NCBI GenBank assembly: GCA_937875975.1
Contig: CALEEU010000116.1
Coordinates: 1 to 25,657, forward strand
Direction: 5' to 3'
DNA length: 25,657 nt
Origin: an uncultured Opitutia bacterium
GTDB taxonomy: Bacteria; Verrucomicrobiota; Verrucomicrobiia; Opitutales; UBA953
A model generated the notes under the pieces. That model searched no databases. It saw nothing but the letters and a program-made list of their open reading frames with translations, and was not told the DNA's origin. This document shows positions 14,878-23,767 of the stretch, one piece after another. Position numbers and translations under genes: made by a program. Numbering within the stretch: position 1 is the stretch's first letter; every line of letters starts with the position of its first letter.

Positions 14878-16173
14878 ATGCGATACCCCTACGCGTGCCT
14901 CCTCCTCTGTCTCGGCCTGGTCGGCTGCCAGCAGACCCAGCCTCGGCCCGAGATCGTCCCGGCCGAATACGTCGGCCTGCTCGCCCCCAAGACGCCTGCG
15001 CCGTTGCTCCAGAAGGGCGACCGTCTCGCGATCTGCGGCGATTCCATCACCGAGCAGAAGAAATACAGCCTGCTGATGGAGGCATACATCGTCGCCGCGC
15101 GCTCCGACCTGCACGTCACCGTCCGCCAGCATGGCTGGAGCGGCGAGCAGGCCGGCGGTTTCCTCAAGCGCATCGATAACGACGTCCTGCGTTTCAAGCC
15201 CACCGTCGCCACCACCTGCTACGGCATGAACGATTTCCGCTACGTGCCGCAGGACGCCGCCATCGCCGCTGCCTATCGCGCGAACCAGACCGCCGTCGTG
15301 CGTAAGTTCAAGGAGTCCGGCGCGCGCGTCGTGCTGGGCTCCTCGGGCACGATCCATTCCGTCCCGCCGTGGGTGAAGTCCGCGAAGGGCACCTGGCAGG
15401 AGCTCAACCTCGCGCTGCTCAATTTCCGGAACATCGGCATCGAGGTCGCGCAGGCCGAACAGGTCGCGTTCGCCGACGTCTACTGGCCGATGCTCGTGAA
15501 GGGCCATGAGACCCGGGCCAAGTATGGCGAAGGCTTCAAGCTCGAGGGCAACGATGGCGTGCACCCCGGCTGGGCTGGCCACGTCATGATGGCCACCGCC
15601 TTCCTCGAAGGCCTCGGCCTGCGTGGCGACGTCGGCCAGATCGACGTCGACCTCGCGAGCGGCAGGGCCAACGCCCGCTACGGCCAGCGTATCATGAAGT
15701 CCGAGGGCGGCGTGGTCTCGCTGCGCAGCTTCCGGATTCCCGCTTCGTTCGAACCGGGCGACGTCACCAAGGACGGCTCCATCGCTGCCGGCGTGGCCCT
15801 GGCTGATTTCCAGAAGAAGCTGAATCGCCTGACTTTGCGTGTCGCCGGCGCCAAGACCGCCCAAGTGAAGGTCACCTGGGGCGACGCCTCCAAGATCTTC
15901 ACCGCCGCTGAGCTCGCCAAGGGCGTGAACCTCGCGGCGGTATTCCCCCGGAATCCTACCTCGCCGACGTTCGCGAAGATCTGGAAGGCCGTGGAAGAGA
16001 AGCAGGCTTATGAGACCAAGCAGATCAAGACCCTCTTCCGGAGCCCCGAGGCCAAGAAGGACATGGAAGCCGTCGTGAAGAGCTCGCAGGTCGAGTTCGA
16101 TCGCCTGGCCGCCGCGCTGCAGGCGACGATCAGGCCCGTCGATTCGACCCTCAAGGTCGAAGAGGTACGCTGA
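14878..16173 (+). CDS. SGNH/GDSL-family hydrolase lipoprotein
   Basis: A predicted esterase or acetyl-hydrolase anchored to the outer or inner membrane by lipid. The signal peptide ends in lipobox LVGC, with lipidated C17. SGNH blocks follow: block I CGDSITEQ with nucleophile S56, a glycine block in HGWSGEQ, block III YGMNDFR with its asparagine, and block V DGVHPGW with D226 and H229. The last 130 or so residues are an extra region not needed for the fold. At 431 residues it is about twice a minimal GDSL enzyme. The start has a rare good Shine-Dalgarno, AAGGAAGG, about 2 nt before the ATG core. The substrate is unknown; deacetylation of plant or algal glycans is a reasonable guess. Confidence 0.88.
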   Translation: MRYPYACLLLCLGLVGCQQTQPRPEIVPAEYVGLLAPKTPAPLLQKGDRLAICGDSITEQKKYSLLMEAYIVAARSDLHVTVRQHGWSGEQAGGFLKRIDNDVLRFKPTVATTCYGMNDFRYVPQDAAIAAAYRANQTAVVRKFKESGARVVLGSSGTIHSVPPWVKSAKGTWQELNLALLNFRNIGIEVAQAEQVAFADVYWPMLVKGHETRAKYGEGFKLEGNDGVHPGWAGHVMMATAFLEGLGLRGDVGQIDVDLASGRANARYGQRIMKSEGGVVSLRSFRIPASFEPGDVTKDGSIAAGVALADFQKKLNRLTLRVAGAKTAQVKVTWGDASKIFTAAELAKGVNLAAVFPRNPTSPTFAKIWKAVEEKQAYETKQIKTLFRSPEAKKDMEAVVKSSQVEFDRLAAALQATIRPVDSTLKVEEVR

Positions 16174-16192
16174 GCGGACCCCGCCAATGAAA

Positions 16193-16216
16193 CGGGCCGC
16201 ACTTTCGTGCGGCCCG
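16193..16216 (-). terminator. Terminator hairpin downstream of recA
   Basis: A perfect 10-bp stem (CGGGCCGCAC and GTGCGGCCCG) with loop TTTC on the plus strand. On the minus strand it is followed by TTTCATT, a modest T-run, so it is best read as the recA terminator. It lies between convergent genes and could also slow the SGNH transcript. Confidence 0.7.
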
Positions 16217-16242
16217 GGCTATGGCTAGCCAACAACGATTGA

Positions 16243-17325
<1,083 letters not shown>

Positions 17326-17380
17326 AGCGTTGGGTATGCGTAAGGGAAGGTGCCGAGGGCGGGGAGCCTTGCAAGCAAAA

Positions 17381-17394
17381 TGAACAAATGTTCA
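17381..17394. promoter_or_regulatory. LexA-box-like palindrome upstream of recA
   Basis: TGAACA-AA-TGTTCA has 6-bp perfect arms around a 2-bp centre and contains GAAC-N4-GTTC, the shape of the Bacillus-type SOS box. It lies in the 100-nt gap ahead of recA, 56-69 nt before the start codon, where an SOS operator is expected. From memory, the motif published for Verrucomicrobia has its arms the other way round (TGTTC-N4-GAACA), which I could not check. Confidence 0.6.
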
Positions 17395-17425
17395 CTACTT
17401 CTTTATCCCCCCCTTTGGGCGGGGG

Positions 17426-18409
17426 TTAGAAGCTAAACAAATCCATCAGCCAGTCCCAGAAACCCTCGTCTTTCTTAGCCTTTACTGGGGCTTTGCGGGC
17501 GGGGGCAAGGGCCGGCGTCTGGGCGAGTCGCAGGGCTTTCTCGGCCTCGAGCTTCCTCAATTTAGCGAGACCTTGGGTCATCAGGTCGGTTGCCAGGCTA
17601 TCGCGGAGACGTTGCTCTGGTTTGGCTCCGGCGGGGCTTTGGCAGCCAAGCACGATCGCGATCACCCGGACATCCTTATCCTTGGCGGTGGTCACGATGG
17701 AGGCATTGGCGGCCACCGTCCAACCGGTCTTCAACCCATCGCATCCCGGGAAGGAGCTCAAAAGGTGGTTATGGTTGAGGAGCTCGAGCGGTTTGCCTGG
17801 CCGACGTAAGATGTACTGCTTCGTCGCGGTGTACTTAAGCACTTCCGGGAACCGGCAGAGCGTGACCGAGAGCTTGGCCAGGTCGCGGGCGGTGGTGGTG
17901 TCGTGGGGGCCTTTGCCGTAGGTGAGGCCGTTCGGCGTCACGAATCGCGTGCGAGTCATGCCCAGCTCGGCGGCGCGACGGTTCATGCGGGCGACGAACG
18001 CAGGCACGCTGCCGGCGCGGTCGATGGCGAGGGCGACGGCCACGTCGTTGGCGGACTTCAGCAGCAGCGCGTAGAGCATCTCGTCGACCGTGAAGCTTTC
18101 GCCCGGTGCCAGCCAGACCTGCGAGCCCCCGATGTCGGCAGCGGCTTTGGTGACCTTCACCCGACTGCGGAGCGTCGTCTGGTTCGCCCGGATGTCCTCG
18201 AGCACGAGGAGGGTCGTCATGAGCTTCGTGACGCTCGCCGGATAGCCTGGAGAATCGGCTTTCTCTTCCGCGAGCACCATTCCGGTCGCGGCGTCGACGC
18301 AGATCGTGCCGTCGACTTTCATGCCGGCCTTTGAATAGGGGGTGGCGGCGACCGCCTCGGCCGGGAACGACAAGCTCAGAAGGAGGGCGGCGATGGCGGC
18401 GAAGCGCAC
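17426..18409 (-). CDS. Serine-type D-alanyl-D-alanine carboxypeptidase (PBP5/6-like)
   Basis: A penicillin-binding protein of the S11 family that trims the terminal D-Ala of peptidoglycan stem peptides in the periplasm. Starting at GTG 18409, residues 1-21 make a signal peptide (VRFAAIAALLLSLSFPAEAV). The active-site motifs are S59-V-T-K62, S119-A-N121 and K227-T-G229. The domain ends near residue 275. A basic, alanine-rich tail and a final tryptophan/phenylalanine-rich amphipathic segment (FWDWLMDLFSF) follow, fitting the C-terminal membrane anchor of this family. The frame is open to an ATG at 18487, which would overlap the divergent sixA start and put 26 polar residues before the signal peptide, so GTG is preferred. 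Confidence 0.9.
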   Translation of the reverse strand: MRFAAIAALLLSLSFPAEAVAATPYSKAGMKVDGTICVDAATGMVLAEEKADSPGYPASVTKLMTTLLVLEDIRANQTTLRSRVKVTKAAADIGGSQVWLAPGESFTVDEMLYALLLKSANDVAVALAIDRAGSVPAFVARMNRRAAELGMTRTRFVTPNGLTYGKGPHDTTTARDLAKLSVTLCRFPEVLKYTATKQYILRRPGKPLELLNHNHLLSSFPGCDGLKTGWTVAANASIVTTAKDKDVRVIAIVLGCQSPAGAKPEQRLRDSLATDLMTQGLAKLRKLEAEKALRLAQTPALAPARKAPVKAKKDEGFWDWLMDLFSF

Positions 18410-18485
18410 GCGCGATTGGTTGACGGACCGCGCCCGTGAGCAAGACCGATTTGCGTTAATATTATTACCTGACCAACTTGCCGGC
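18410..18485. promoter_or_regulatory. Divergent promoter region between dac-type gene and sixA
   Basis: An AT-rich island (18456-18467, containing TAATATTATTA) offers -10-like hexamers on both strands within GC-rich DNA. These include TATTAT on plus and TAATAT on minus. No convincing -35 is seen for either. It supports the internal GTG start of the minus-strand gene by leaving a real intergenic gap. Confidence 0.4.
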
Positions 18486-18974
18486 ATGCGCGCCTACCTG
18501 CTCCGACATGCCGAAGCCGTCCCCGGGACGCCGGACGCCTCGCGCGACCTCACCGCGCACGGGCAGCGGCAGGTCGCCTTGCTCGCCAAGGGCGCGGGGC
18601 AGGTGCCTCTCGAGGAGATCGATGCGATCGAGCATAGCCCGCTCGTCCGCGCGGTGCGCACGGCCCAGCTGCTCCGCCTCGCGACGGGCTCCCCATTGCC
18701 GCTCAAGGTCCTGGGCGGACTGGAGCCAGAGCATGACCCGCGCAAGACGGCGCTGCAGCTCGCCAAGTCGCGCCGCAGCCGCCTGCTCGTCGGGCATAAT
18801 CCGCACCTGGCTGAACTGACGGCCTTGCTGCTCGGCTTGGCCGAAGGCGGTGCCGCGGTCCGTTTCCGCAAATCTGGCCTGCTGGCCTTGGAGCGCACGG
18901 CCAAGCCGACGCGCCTCCGCCCGTATGGTTCATGGAGCCTGCTGTGGATGATTCCTCCGGATCTCGCGAAATGA
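18486..18974 (+). CDS. sixA: Phosphohistidine phosphatase SixA-like protein
   Basis: A histidine-phosphatase-superfamily protein. SixA removes phosphate from histidines of phosphorelay or PTS proteins. The 162-residue chain starts directly with the RHG-type motif (LLRHAEA, R7 and H8). The second catalytic histidine is in LVGHNPHL (H104), and the central HSPLVRAVRTAQ segment is typical. An in-frame extension upstream to 18342 lacks family similarity, so ATG 18486 is used. Its TGA stop overlaps the ATG of the following TonB-like gene (ATGA), implying translational coupling. No histidine kinase or phosphotransfer protein is nearby, so the target is unknown. Confidence 0.85.
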   Translation: MRAYLLRHAEAVPGTPDASRDLTAHGQRQVALLAKGAGQVPLEEIDAIEHSPLVRAVRTAQLLRLATGSPLPLKVLGGLEPEHDPRKTALQLAKSRRSRLLVGHNPHLAELTALLLGLAEGGAAVRFRKSGLLALERTAKPTRLRPYGSWSLLWMIPPDLAK

Positions 18975-19654
18975 CACGGCCCGTTCTTGACGGAACGCGA
19001 TGCGGCCCCGACCCTGCCAATGTGCTCGCAAGCCGTCGCCATCGTCTGATCTGGACCGCCGTGGCCGGCGTCCACCTCGCGGCCGTCGCCGCGGTCTGGA
19101 TGGGCGGCGCCCTCGGCGTCAGCGAAGCCTCCCGTGAAGGCGGCTTGATTCTGGTGACGCTGGTGACCGAGCCGGTCGCTCTCCCGGGCGAAGCCAAGGG
19201 CGGCGTGGCGCTCGGTGCGGGTCTGCCCGTCCCCGTCGCGGTCAACGTTCCCGTCGCCGTTCCTTCCGCCGCGCCGCTCGTCGCGGCGCCGTCCATCGCA
19301 TCGGCGCCGACTTCCGCGCCCGCCATCGCGGTCGCGACGAAGGGCGAAGTGCTCGCCGCCGCGCCGGCACCGGCCGCCGAAGTGTTTGTGCCGCCCTCGT
19401 TCCTTTCTCGTCAGGAGCCAGTCTATCCTGAGCGTGCACGACGCGCCGGCGTGGAAGGCGTCGTCGGCGTGCGTATCGCGCTCGCGGCGGACGGTTCCGT
19501 GCGGCAGGTCGAATTGACGCAGAGTTCGGGCAGCCGTCTGCTCGATGAAGCCGCCTTGGCGGCCGCGCGCGCGTCGACGTTTGCGCCCGCTTCGCGCAAT
19601 CGGACGCCGGTCGAGTCTGAAGCCGTCGCGAGTTATCGCTACGAGCTACGCTGA
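18971..19654 (+). CDS. TonB-like energy-transducing protein
   Basis: A single-pass inner-membrane protein that by family analogy transmits proton-motive force to outer-membrane receptors. Residues 1-25 are cytoplasmic and basic near the membrane, and residues 26-48 form the membrane anchor with a histidine in it (VAGVHLAA). Residues 50-140 are a periplasm-spanning A/V/P-rich stretch, with little of the Lys-Pro/Glu-Pro repeat of classical TonB. A TonB C-terminal domain (about 140-227) begins with QEPVYPERARRAGVEG and contains the typical ELTQSSGSRLLDEAA segment. At 227 residues it is of normal size. No exbB or exbD is adjacent. The start codon overlaps the sixA stop. Confidence 0.85.
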   Translation: MTRPVLDGTRCGPDPANVLASRRHRLIWTAVAGVHLAAVAAVWMGGALGVSEASREGGLILVTLVTEPVALPGEAKGGVALGAGLPVPVAVNVPVAVPSAAPLVAAPSIASAPTSAPAIAVATKGEVLAAAPAPAAEVFVPPSFLSRQEPVYPERARRAGVEGVVGVRIALAADGSVRQVELTQSSGSRLLDEAALAAARASTFAPASRNRTPVESEAVASYRYELR

Positions 19655-19685
19655 ATCACTTAGAGGGGGAGCGAGGCCAAGGACC

Positions 19686-20714
19686 TTATCTCAAGCGGAC
19701 GTAGTCGGGATGGGTGCCGACGATCATCTGCCCGAAGCGACCCCAGTCGCCCGGCTTGAGCGAGCGATCAATGACGACGGTGCTTGGCAAGTTTGGTTCA
19801 CAGCGGACGGACCAGAGTGGGCGCGCGCTCGTCGGCAGCATGCCGAAGCGGATGTCGCCAATGAGCACCGCAGAACCATCGGCCGTGAAGCTATTCCAAT
19901 CCTGCGTGAAGCGGGAGAAATCGGCGATGATGACGGCCGCGGGTGAGCCGACCGCGGGCAGGCCGGGGCTCTGCGGTGTGAGCGCCGCGCGCGTCTCGCC
20001 GAGGATCACCTGCGGATCCATGAACGGCATGACGCGCACGGCAGCCGTATGCCACTTGCCGTCTTCGAGCCACACGCAGCGCCAGACGACGAGGTTGAGG
20101 GCGGTCGGTTTCACCGCGACGCGTTCGATGCGGCGGGTCACCTGCTGTGAGGCGAACCACTGGCGTAGACCGGTCTCCGCGCGCGCGTGCTGCCAAACGC
20201 CTAGCGAAGCGTACGTCGTGAACCAGAGCAGGCCGTAGACCGCTAGCCGGGGAGCGGCTTTCTTCCAGGCGAGGATGGCGAGCACCAGCACGGGCAGAGT
20301 GGCCAAGAGGTCGATGATCGGCATGCAATCCCAAGCGTAGCGGCCGGTGTCGAAAGGCCAGAGCAGCATTGTGCCATAGCTCGTGCACGCGTCGCAGAGT
20401 ACGTGTGATAACGCACCCGCCAGGCCGGGCAGGAACAGGTCTCGCCAATGTGCGTCCGGTCGCCGGCGGAAGAACCAGGCCGAGATCAGGGCCGCGAGAA
20501 GACCCCAGACAGGTGCGAAGGCGAAGCTGTGTGTGAAGTGGCGATGCCAGCGGAAGGAGACGAGTGGGTCGCCGGCGGAGCGGATGAAGACGTCAAGGTC
20601 GGGGCCTTCGCCGGCGAGCAGGCCCGCGAGGGCGGCGGCGGGCAGGGAAGCGCCGGCGCGGCGGACGGCGATGCCGGCGGCGATGCCGAGTGCGGCGTGC
20701 GTGACATTATCCAT
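19686..20714 (-). CDS. YdjM/DUF457-type membrane-bound metal-dependent hydrolase
   Basis: A polytopic membrane protein of the putative hydrolase family that includes E. coli YdjM/YbcI; activity not demonstrated for most members. The N-terminus carries the hallmark DNVTHAALG with H6, followed by GEGPDLDVF and HRHFTHSF, which group histidines and aspartates as possible metal ligands. About four to five hydrophobic segments lie in the first 180 residues (for example around 62-82, 93-108, 133-150 and 158-173). A soluble C-terminal domain of about 160 residues follows. At 342 residues it is longer than YdjM. It is convergent with the TonB-like gene (31-nt gap) and divergent from the next SGNH gene. 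Confidence 0.85.
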   Translation of the reverse strand: MDNVTHAALGIAAGIAVRRAGASLPAAALAGLLAGEGPDLDVFIRSAGDPLVSFRWHRHFTHSFAFAPVWGLLAALISAWFFRRRPDAHWRDLFLPGLAGALSHVLCDACTSYGTMLLWPFDTGRYAWDCMPIIDLLATLPVLVLAILAWKKAAPRLAVYGLLWFTTYASLGVWQHARAETGLRQWFASQQVTRRIERVAVKPTALNLVVWRCVWLEDGKWHTAAVRVMPFMDPQVILGETRAALTPQSPGLPAVGSPAAVIIADFSRFTQDWNSFTADGSAVLIGDIRFGMLPTSARPLWSVRCEPNLPSTVVIDRSLKPGDWGRFGQMIVGTHPDYVRLR

Positions 20715-20787
20715 GCGACGAACTTACGAGCCTCGGTCGCGGAAGGAAGGCGGACTTTCATTTTTTCGCCAGAAGCCGCCAATAGGC

Positions 20788-20817
20788 TGGAACCCCGAGG
20801 CGTTCTCTCCGTCTAAT
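20788..20817 (+). promoter_or_regulatory. Possible start-proximal promoter of the second SGNH gene
   Basis: TGGAAC (20788-20793) and TCTAAT (20812-20817) are 18 nt apart, with 11 nt from TCTAAT to the ATG at 20829. Geometry and the CCCCC directly before the ATG resemble the promoter at 8563-8593, though the hexamers are weaker. Confidence 0.35.
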
Positions 20818-20828
20818 CCCATACCCCC

Positions 20829-22118
20829 ATGAGACTGCTTTTCTCCGTCTTGGCACTTTGCGCCGCTGTCTTCGGTCATGCCGCCGACAAGGATCACCCT
20901 TTGGTCGATGCCCAGGAGGTCCGCGCCCGCGGCGGCCTCCCTAACTTCTTCCTGAAGGCCCAGACGACCGGCGCCGAGCTCAAGATTGGCTACCTTGGCG
21001 GCTCGATTACTGCGCAGAATGGTTGGCGTGTACAGACTCTCGCCCATTTCAAGAAGGCCTATCCACAGTCGACCTTCACCGAGATCAACGCCGCCATCGG
21101 CGGCACCGGTTCGGACCTCGGCGTCTTCCGTGTGCAGCAGGACGTGCTCTCGAAAGGGCCAGACCTGCTCTTCGTTGAGTTCGCCGTGAACGACGGCGGT
21201 GCCGACCCTCAGCGTATCATCCGCTGCATGGAGGGTATCGTGCGTCAGACTTGGAAGGCGAATCCCAAGACCGACATCTGTTTCGTCTACACCCTGACCG
21301 AGGCGCTTTCCCCGCCCATGCTCGAAGGCAAGTTGCAGCGCTCCGCGAGCGCGATGGAGAAGGTCGCCGACTTTTACGGCATCCCATCGATTACCCTCGG
21401 CATGGAAGTCGCCAGGTTGGCCAAGGCCGGAAAACTTCTCTGGAAGGCGCCGTTGCCACAGACCGACGCCGACAAGGCCGCGCTCGGCGACAAGTTCGTC
21501 TTCGCGCGGGACGGTGTGCATCCGCATGATTCCACCGGCCAGGTGCTCTATACTCAGGCCATCGTCCGTTCGCTGCCCGCGCTTGCCATCGCGAACGCCA
21601 CGCCGACGCCGCACGTGAGCAATCTGGCACTCGACCCGGCGAACTTCGATCGCGCGACGCTCGTGCCGATCACCGCCGCCAAGCTCTCTGACGGGCTTGT
21701 CCCCGCGGACATGAAGAAGGCGGATTACGCTAAAGGTTGGGCGAACCGTCTCCCTGCGATGGTCCGACTCACGCAGCCTGGCCAGAGCATCGAATTCAAA
21801 TTCAAGGGCACGCACTGCGCCGTGTATGATATTCTCAGCCCGGCCGGCGGCAAAGTCGCCGTGACCCTCGACGGCCAGAAGCCTTTCGTGGTCCAGCGTA
21901 TCGACGCTTACTGTACCTATGCGCGCCTCGGCACCTTCACCGTCGGTACCAACCTCCCCGAGGGCGTCCACACCGTGCGATTAGAGCTCTTGGCCGACCC
22001 GATCGACAAGGCGGCCGTCCTCGCGAAGAACAAGAACCAGATCGATAAGCCCGAACGCTTCGCCCCCCTGCATTTCTTCCCGGGTGCGCTGCTCATCCTC
22101 GGCGAACTCGTCCCTTAA
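20829..22118 (+). CDS. Exported SGNH-fold hydrolase with C-terminal beta domain
   Basis: Predicted secreted esterase-like protein of 429 residues. It has a signal peptide at 1-19 (MRLLFSVLALCAAVFGHA). Block I is LGGSITAQ with nucleophile S59, where the usual Asp before Ser is Gly. The oxyanion asparagine is in FAVNDGG, and the Asp/His pair is D228 and H231 in RDGVHPHD. The region after about 265 is beta-rich and looks like the jelly-roll domain of CE2-like acetylesterases. It faces the same way as the epimerase-DUF1080-ThuA genes, 79 nt ahead of them. The gap shows no terminator, so it may be the first gene of that transcript. An acetyl-sugar substrate is a guess. Confidence 0.87.
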   Translation: MRLLFSVLALCAAVFGHAADKDHPLVDAQEVRARGGLPNFFLKAQTTGAELKIGYLGGSITAQNGWRVQTLAHFKKAYPQSTFTEINAAIGGTGSDLGVFRVQQDVLSKGPDLLFVEFAVNDGGADPQRIIRCMEGIVRQTWKANPKTDICFVYTLTEALSPPMLEGKLQRSASAMEKVADFYGIPSITLGMEVARLAKAGKLLWKAPLPQTDADKAALGDKFVFARDGVHPHDSTGQVLYTQAIVRSLPALAIANATPTPHVSNLALDPANFDRATLVPITAAKLSDGLVPADMKKADYAKGWANRLPAMVRLTQPGQSIEFKFKGTHCAVYDILSPAGGKVAVTLDGQKPFVVQRIDAYCTYARLGTFTVGTNLPEGVHTVRLELLADPIDKAAVLAKNKNQIDKPERFAPLHFFPGALLILGELVP

Positions 22119-22197
22119 TAGGCCTCGGACGACGCCCAGCCTTGACCGCCCCCTGACCCCCTCCAAAACTCCGCTCCTCCCCCATCACCACACACCC

Positions 22198-23052
22198 ATG
22201 CGTTTCGGCCTCAATACGTTCCTCTACGCCTCTCCGTTCACCAACGAGAGCGTCCACCTCTTCAAGAAGCTCAAGAACTGGGGCTTCCACACCGTCGAGA
22301 TCCCGATCGAGGATCCGTCGCATACCGACCCAAGGTTCCTGAAGGCCGCCGCCGCCAGCGCCGGCATCGCCATCGGTTCCATCTGCGCCTGCATGGGCCC
22401 TGGTCGTGACCTTCGTGGTTCCGCCAAGGATCAGGCCGCCGGCCGTAAGTACATCATGGCGCTCATCGACCAGGCGGCCGTCGCCGGTTGCCCGCGCATC
22501 ATCGGCCCGCTCTATTCCGTCGTCGGCCTCATCGGCGCCCATGACGACAAGACCAAGGCCAAGCACTTCAAGATGGTCGTCAAGAATCTCAAGGTCATCG
22601 GCAAGTACGCGCAGAAGAAGGGCATCGAGCTCGACATCGAGCCGCTGAACCGCTTCGAGACCGACTTCCTCAACACCTGCGACCAGGGCCTCCGCCTCGT
22701 CAAGGCGATCAACCTACCCAACGTGAAGCTCCACCTCGACACGTTCCACATGAACATCGAGGAGAAGAACCAGGCCGCCGCCATCCTCAAGGCCGGCAAG
22801 CACCTCGGACACTTCCATGCCTGCGGCACGGACCGCGGCACCCCTGGTGGCGACTCCCTCGACTGGAAGCCGATCGTCGGCGCCCTCAAGAAAATCGGCT
22901 ACAAGCAGGACGTCGTCATCGAGTCCTTCACCACCGACGTCAAGGTGATCGCCCGGGCCGCCGCCATCTGGCGCGCCATGGAGCCGCACCGCGACGACAT
23001 CGCCGTCAAGGGCCTGAAGAACCTGAACCGTTTCTTCGGCAAGCAGAAGTAA
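22198..23052 (+). CDS. Ketose 3-epimerase-like TIM-barrel protein
   Basis: An AP-endonuclease-2-type TIM barrel close to D-tagatose/D-psicose 3-epimerases, which epimerise ketohexoses at C3 using a divalent metal. The four family metal ligands appear in order: E148 (DIEPLNRFE), D181 (HLDTFHMNIEE), H207 (GHFHACG) and E242 (VIESF). NRFETDFLNT and DTFHMNIEE are specific marks of this branch rather than generic sugar isomerases. At 284 residues the length is normal. No signal peptide is seen, so it is cytoplasmic, whereas the two following genes encode exported proteins. The frame continues upstream to 22084 but overlaps the SGNH gene. ATG 22198 begins the conserved MRFGLNTFLY strand. Confidence 0.85.
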   Translation: MRFGLNTFLYASPFTNESVHLFKKLKNWGFHTVEIPIEDPSHTDPRFLKAAAASAGIAIGSICACMGPGRDLRGSAKDQAAGRKYIMALIDQAAVAGCPRIIGPLYSVVGLIGAHDDKTKAKHFKMVVKNLKVIGKYAQKKGIELDIEPLNRFETDFLNTCDQGLRLVKAINLPNVKLHLDTFHMNIEEKNQAAAILKAGKHLGHFHACGTDRGTPGGDSLDWKPIVGALKKIGYKQDVVIESFTTDVKVIARAAAIWRAMEPHRDDIAVKGLKNLNRFFGKQK

Positions 23053-23068
23053 CCCTTCCGCCCAACTC

Positions 23069-23761
23069 ATGAAACTGCTTACCCCCCTCCTCGCCCTCGC
23101 CGCGCTTTGCGTGTCGGTTTCCGCCGAGGACAAGAATCTCTTCAACGGCAAGGATCTCGCCGGCTGGAAGGGCCTCGATTTCTGGTCCGTCGAAGACGGT
23201 GCCATCACCGGCCGCACGACCAAGGAGAAGCCCACCAAGGGCAACACCTTCCTCGTGTGGGAAGGCGAAGTCGCCGACTTCGAGCTCACGTTCCAGTACA
23301 AGATCGTCGGCGGCAACTCCGGCGTGCAGTACCGCAGCAAGCTCGTCGACGAGAAGGGTTTCGTGATCGCTGGCTACCAGGGCGACTTCGAAGCGGGCAA
23401 GACCTACTCCGGCATCCTCTATGAAGAGAAGGGCCGCGGCATCCTCGCTAAGCGCGGCGAGAAGGTCGTCGTCAAGGAAGGCGCCAATCCTAAGGATCCC
23501 AAGAAGCCCAACATCGAAGTCACCGGTTCGCTCGGTAAGACCGACGAGATCCAGGCCAAGATCAAGGCTGGCGACTGGAACGAATACCGTGTCGTCGCCA
23601 AGGGCGGCCACCTGCAGCACTTCATCAACGGCGTCCAGACCGTCGACGTCACCGACGAGACCGCCGTGGGCGCCAAGAAGGGCCTGCTCGCCCTCCAGCT
23701 CCACGCCGGCCCACCCATGGTCGTCCAGGTTAAGGATATCGTCCTCAAGGAGATCAAATAA
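23069..23761 (+). CDS. Exported DUF1080 protein (3-keto-disaccharide hydrolase-like)
   Basis: A DUF1080 jelly-roll protein. Characterised relatives act on 3-keto-glycosides, so hydrolysis or elimination of an oxidised sugar is the best guess. The signal peptide is at 1-19 (MKLLTPLLALAALCVSVSA). The mature domain opens with NLFNGKDLAGWKG, the usual family beginning, then FWSVEDGAITGRTT, DFELTFQYKI and NSGVQYRS, and ends with LQLHAGPPMVVQVKDIVLKEI. The 230-residue length is that of a single stand-alone domain. It lies 16 nt after the epimerase gene and 6 nt before the ThuA gene, in a likely operon. Confidence 0.9.
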   Translation: MKLLTPLLALAALCVSVSAEDKNLFNGKDLAGWKGLDFWSVEDGAITGRTTKEKPTKGNTFLVWEGEVADFELTFQYKIVGGNSGVQYRSKLVDEKGFVIAGYQGDFEAGKTYSGILYEEKGRGILAKRGEKVVVKEGANPKDPKKPNIEVTGSLGKTDEIQAKIKAGDWNEYRVVAKGGHLQHFINGVQTVDVTDETAVGAKKGLLALQLHAGPPMVVQVKDIVLKEIK

Positions 23762-23767
23762 CCCTTT

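Noticed and set aside
17407..17425. C-run and G-run hairpin just after the D,D-carboxypeptidase stop as a terminator
   Set aside because: The stem is only about five G-C pairs and is not followed by a T-run on the minus strand, so it was not called.
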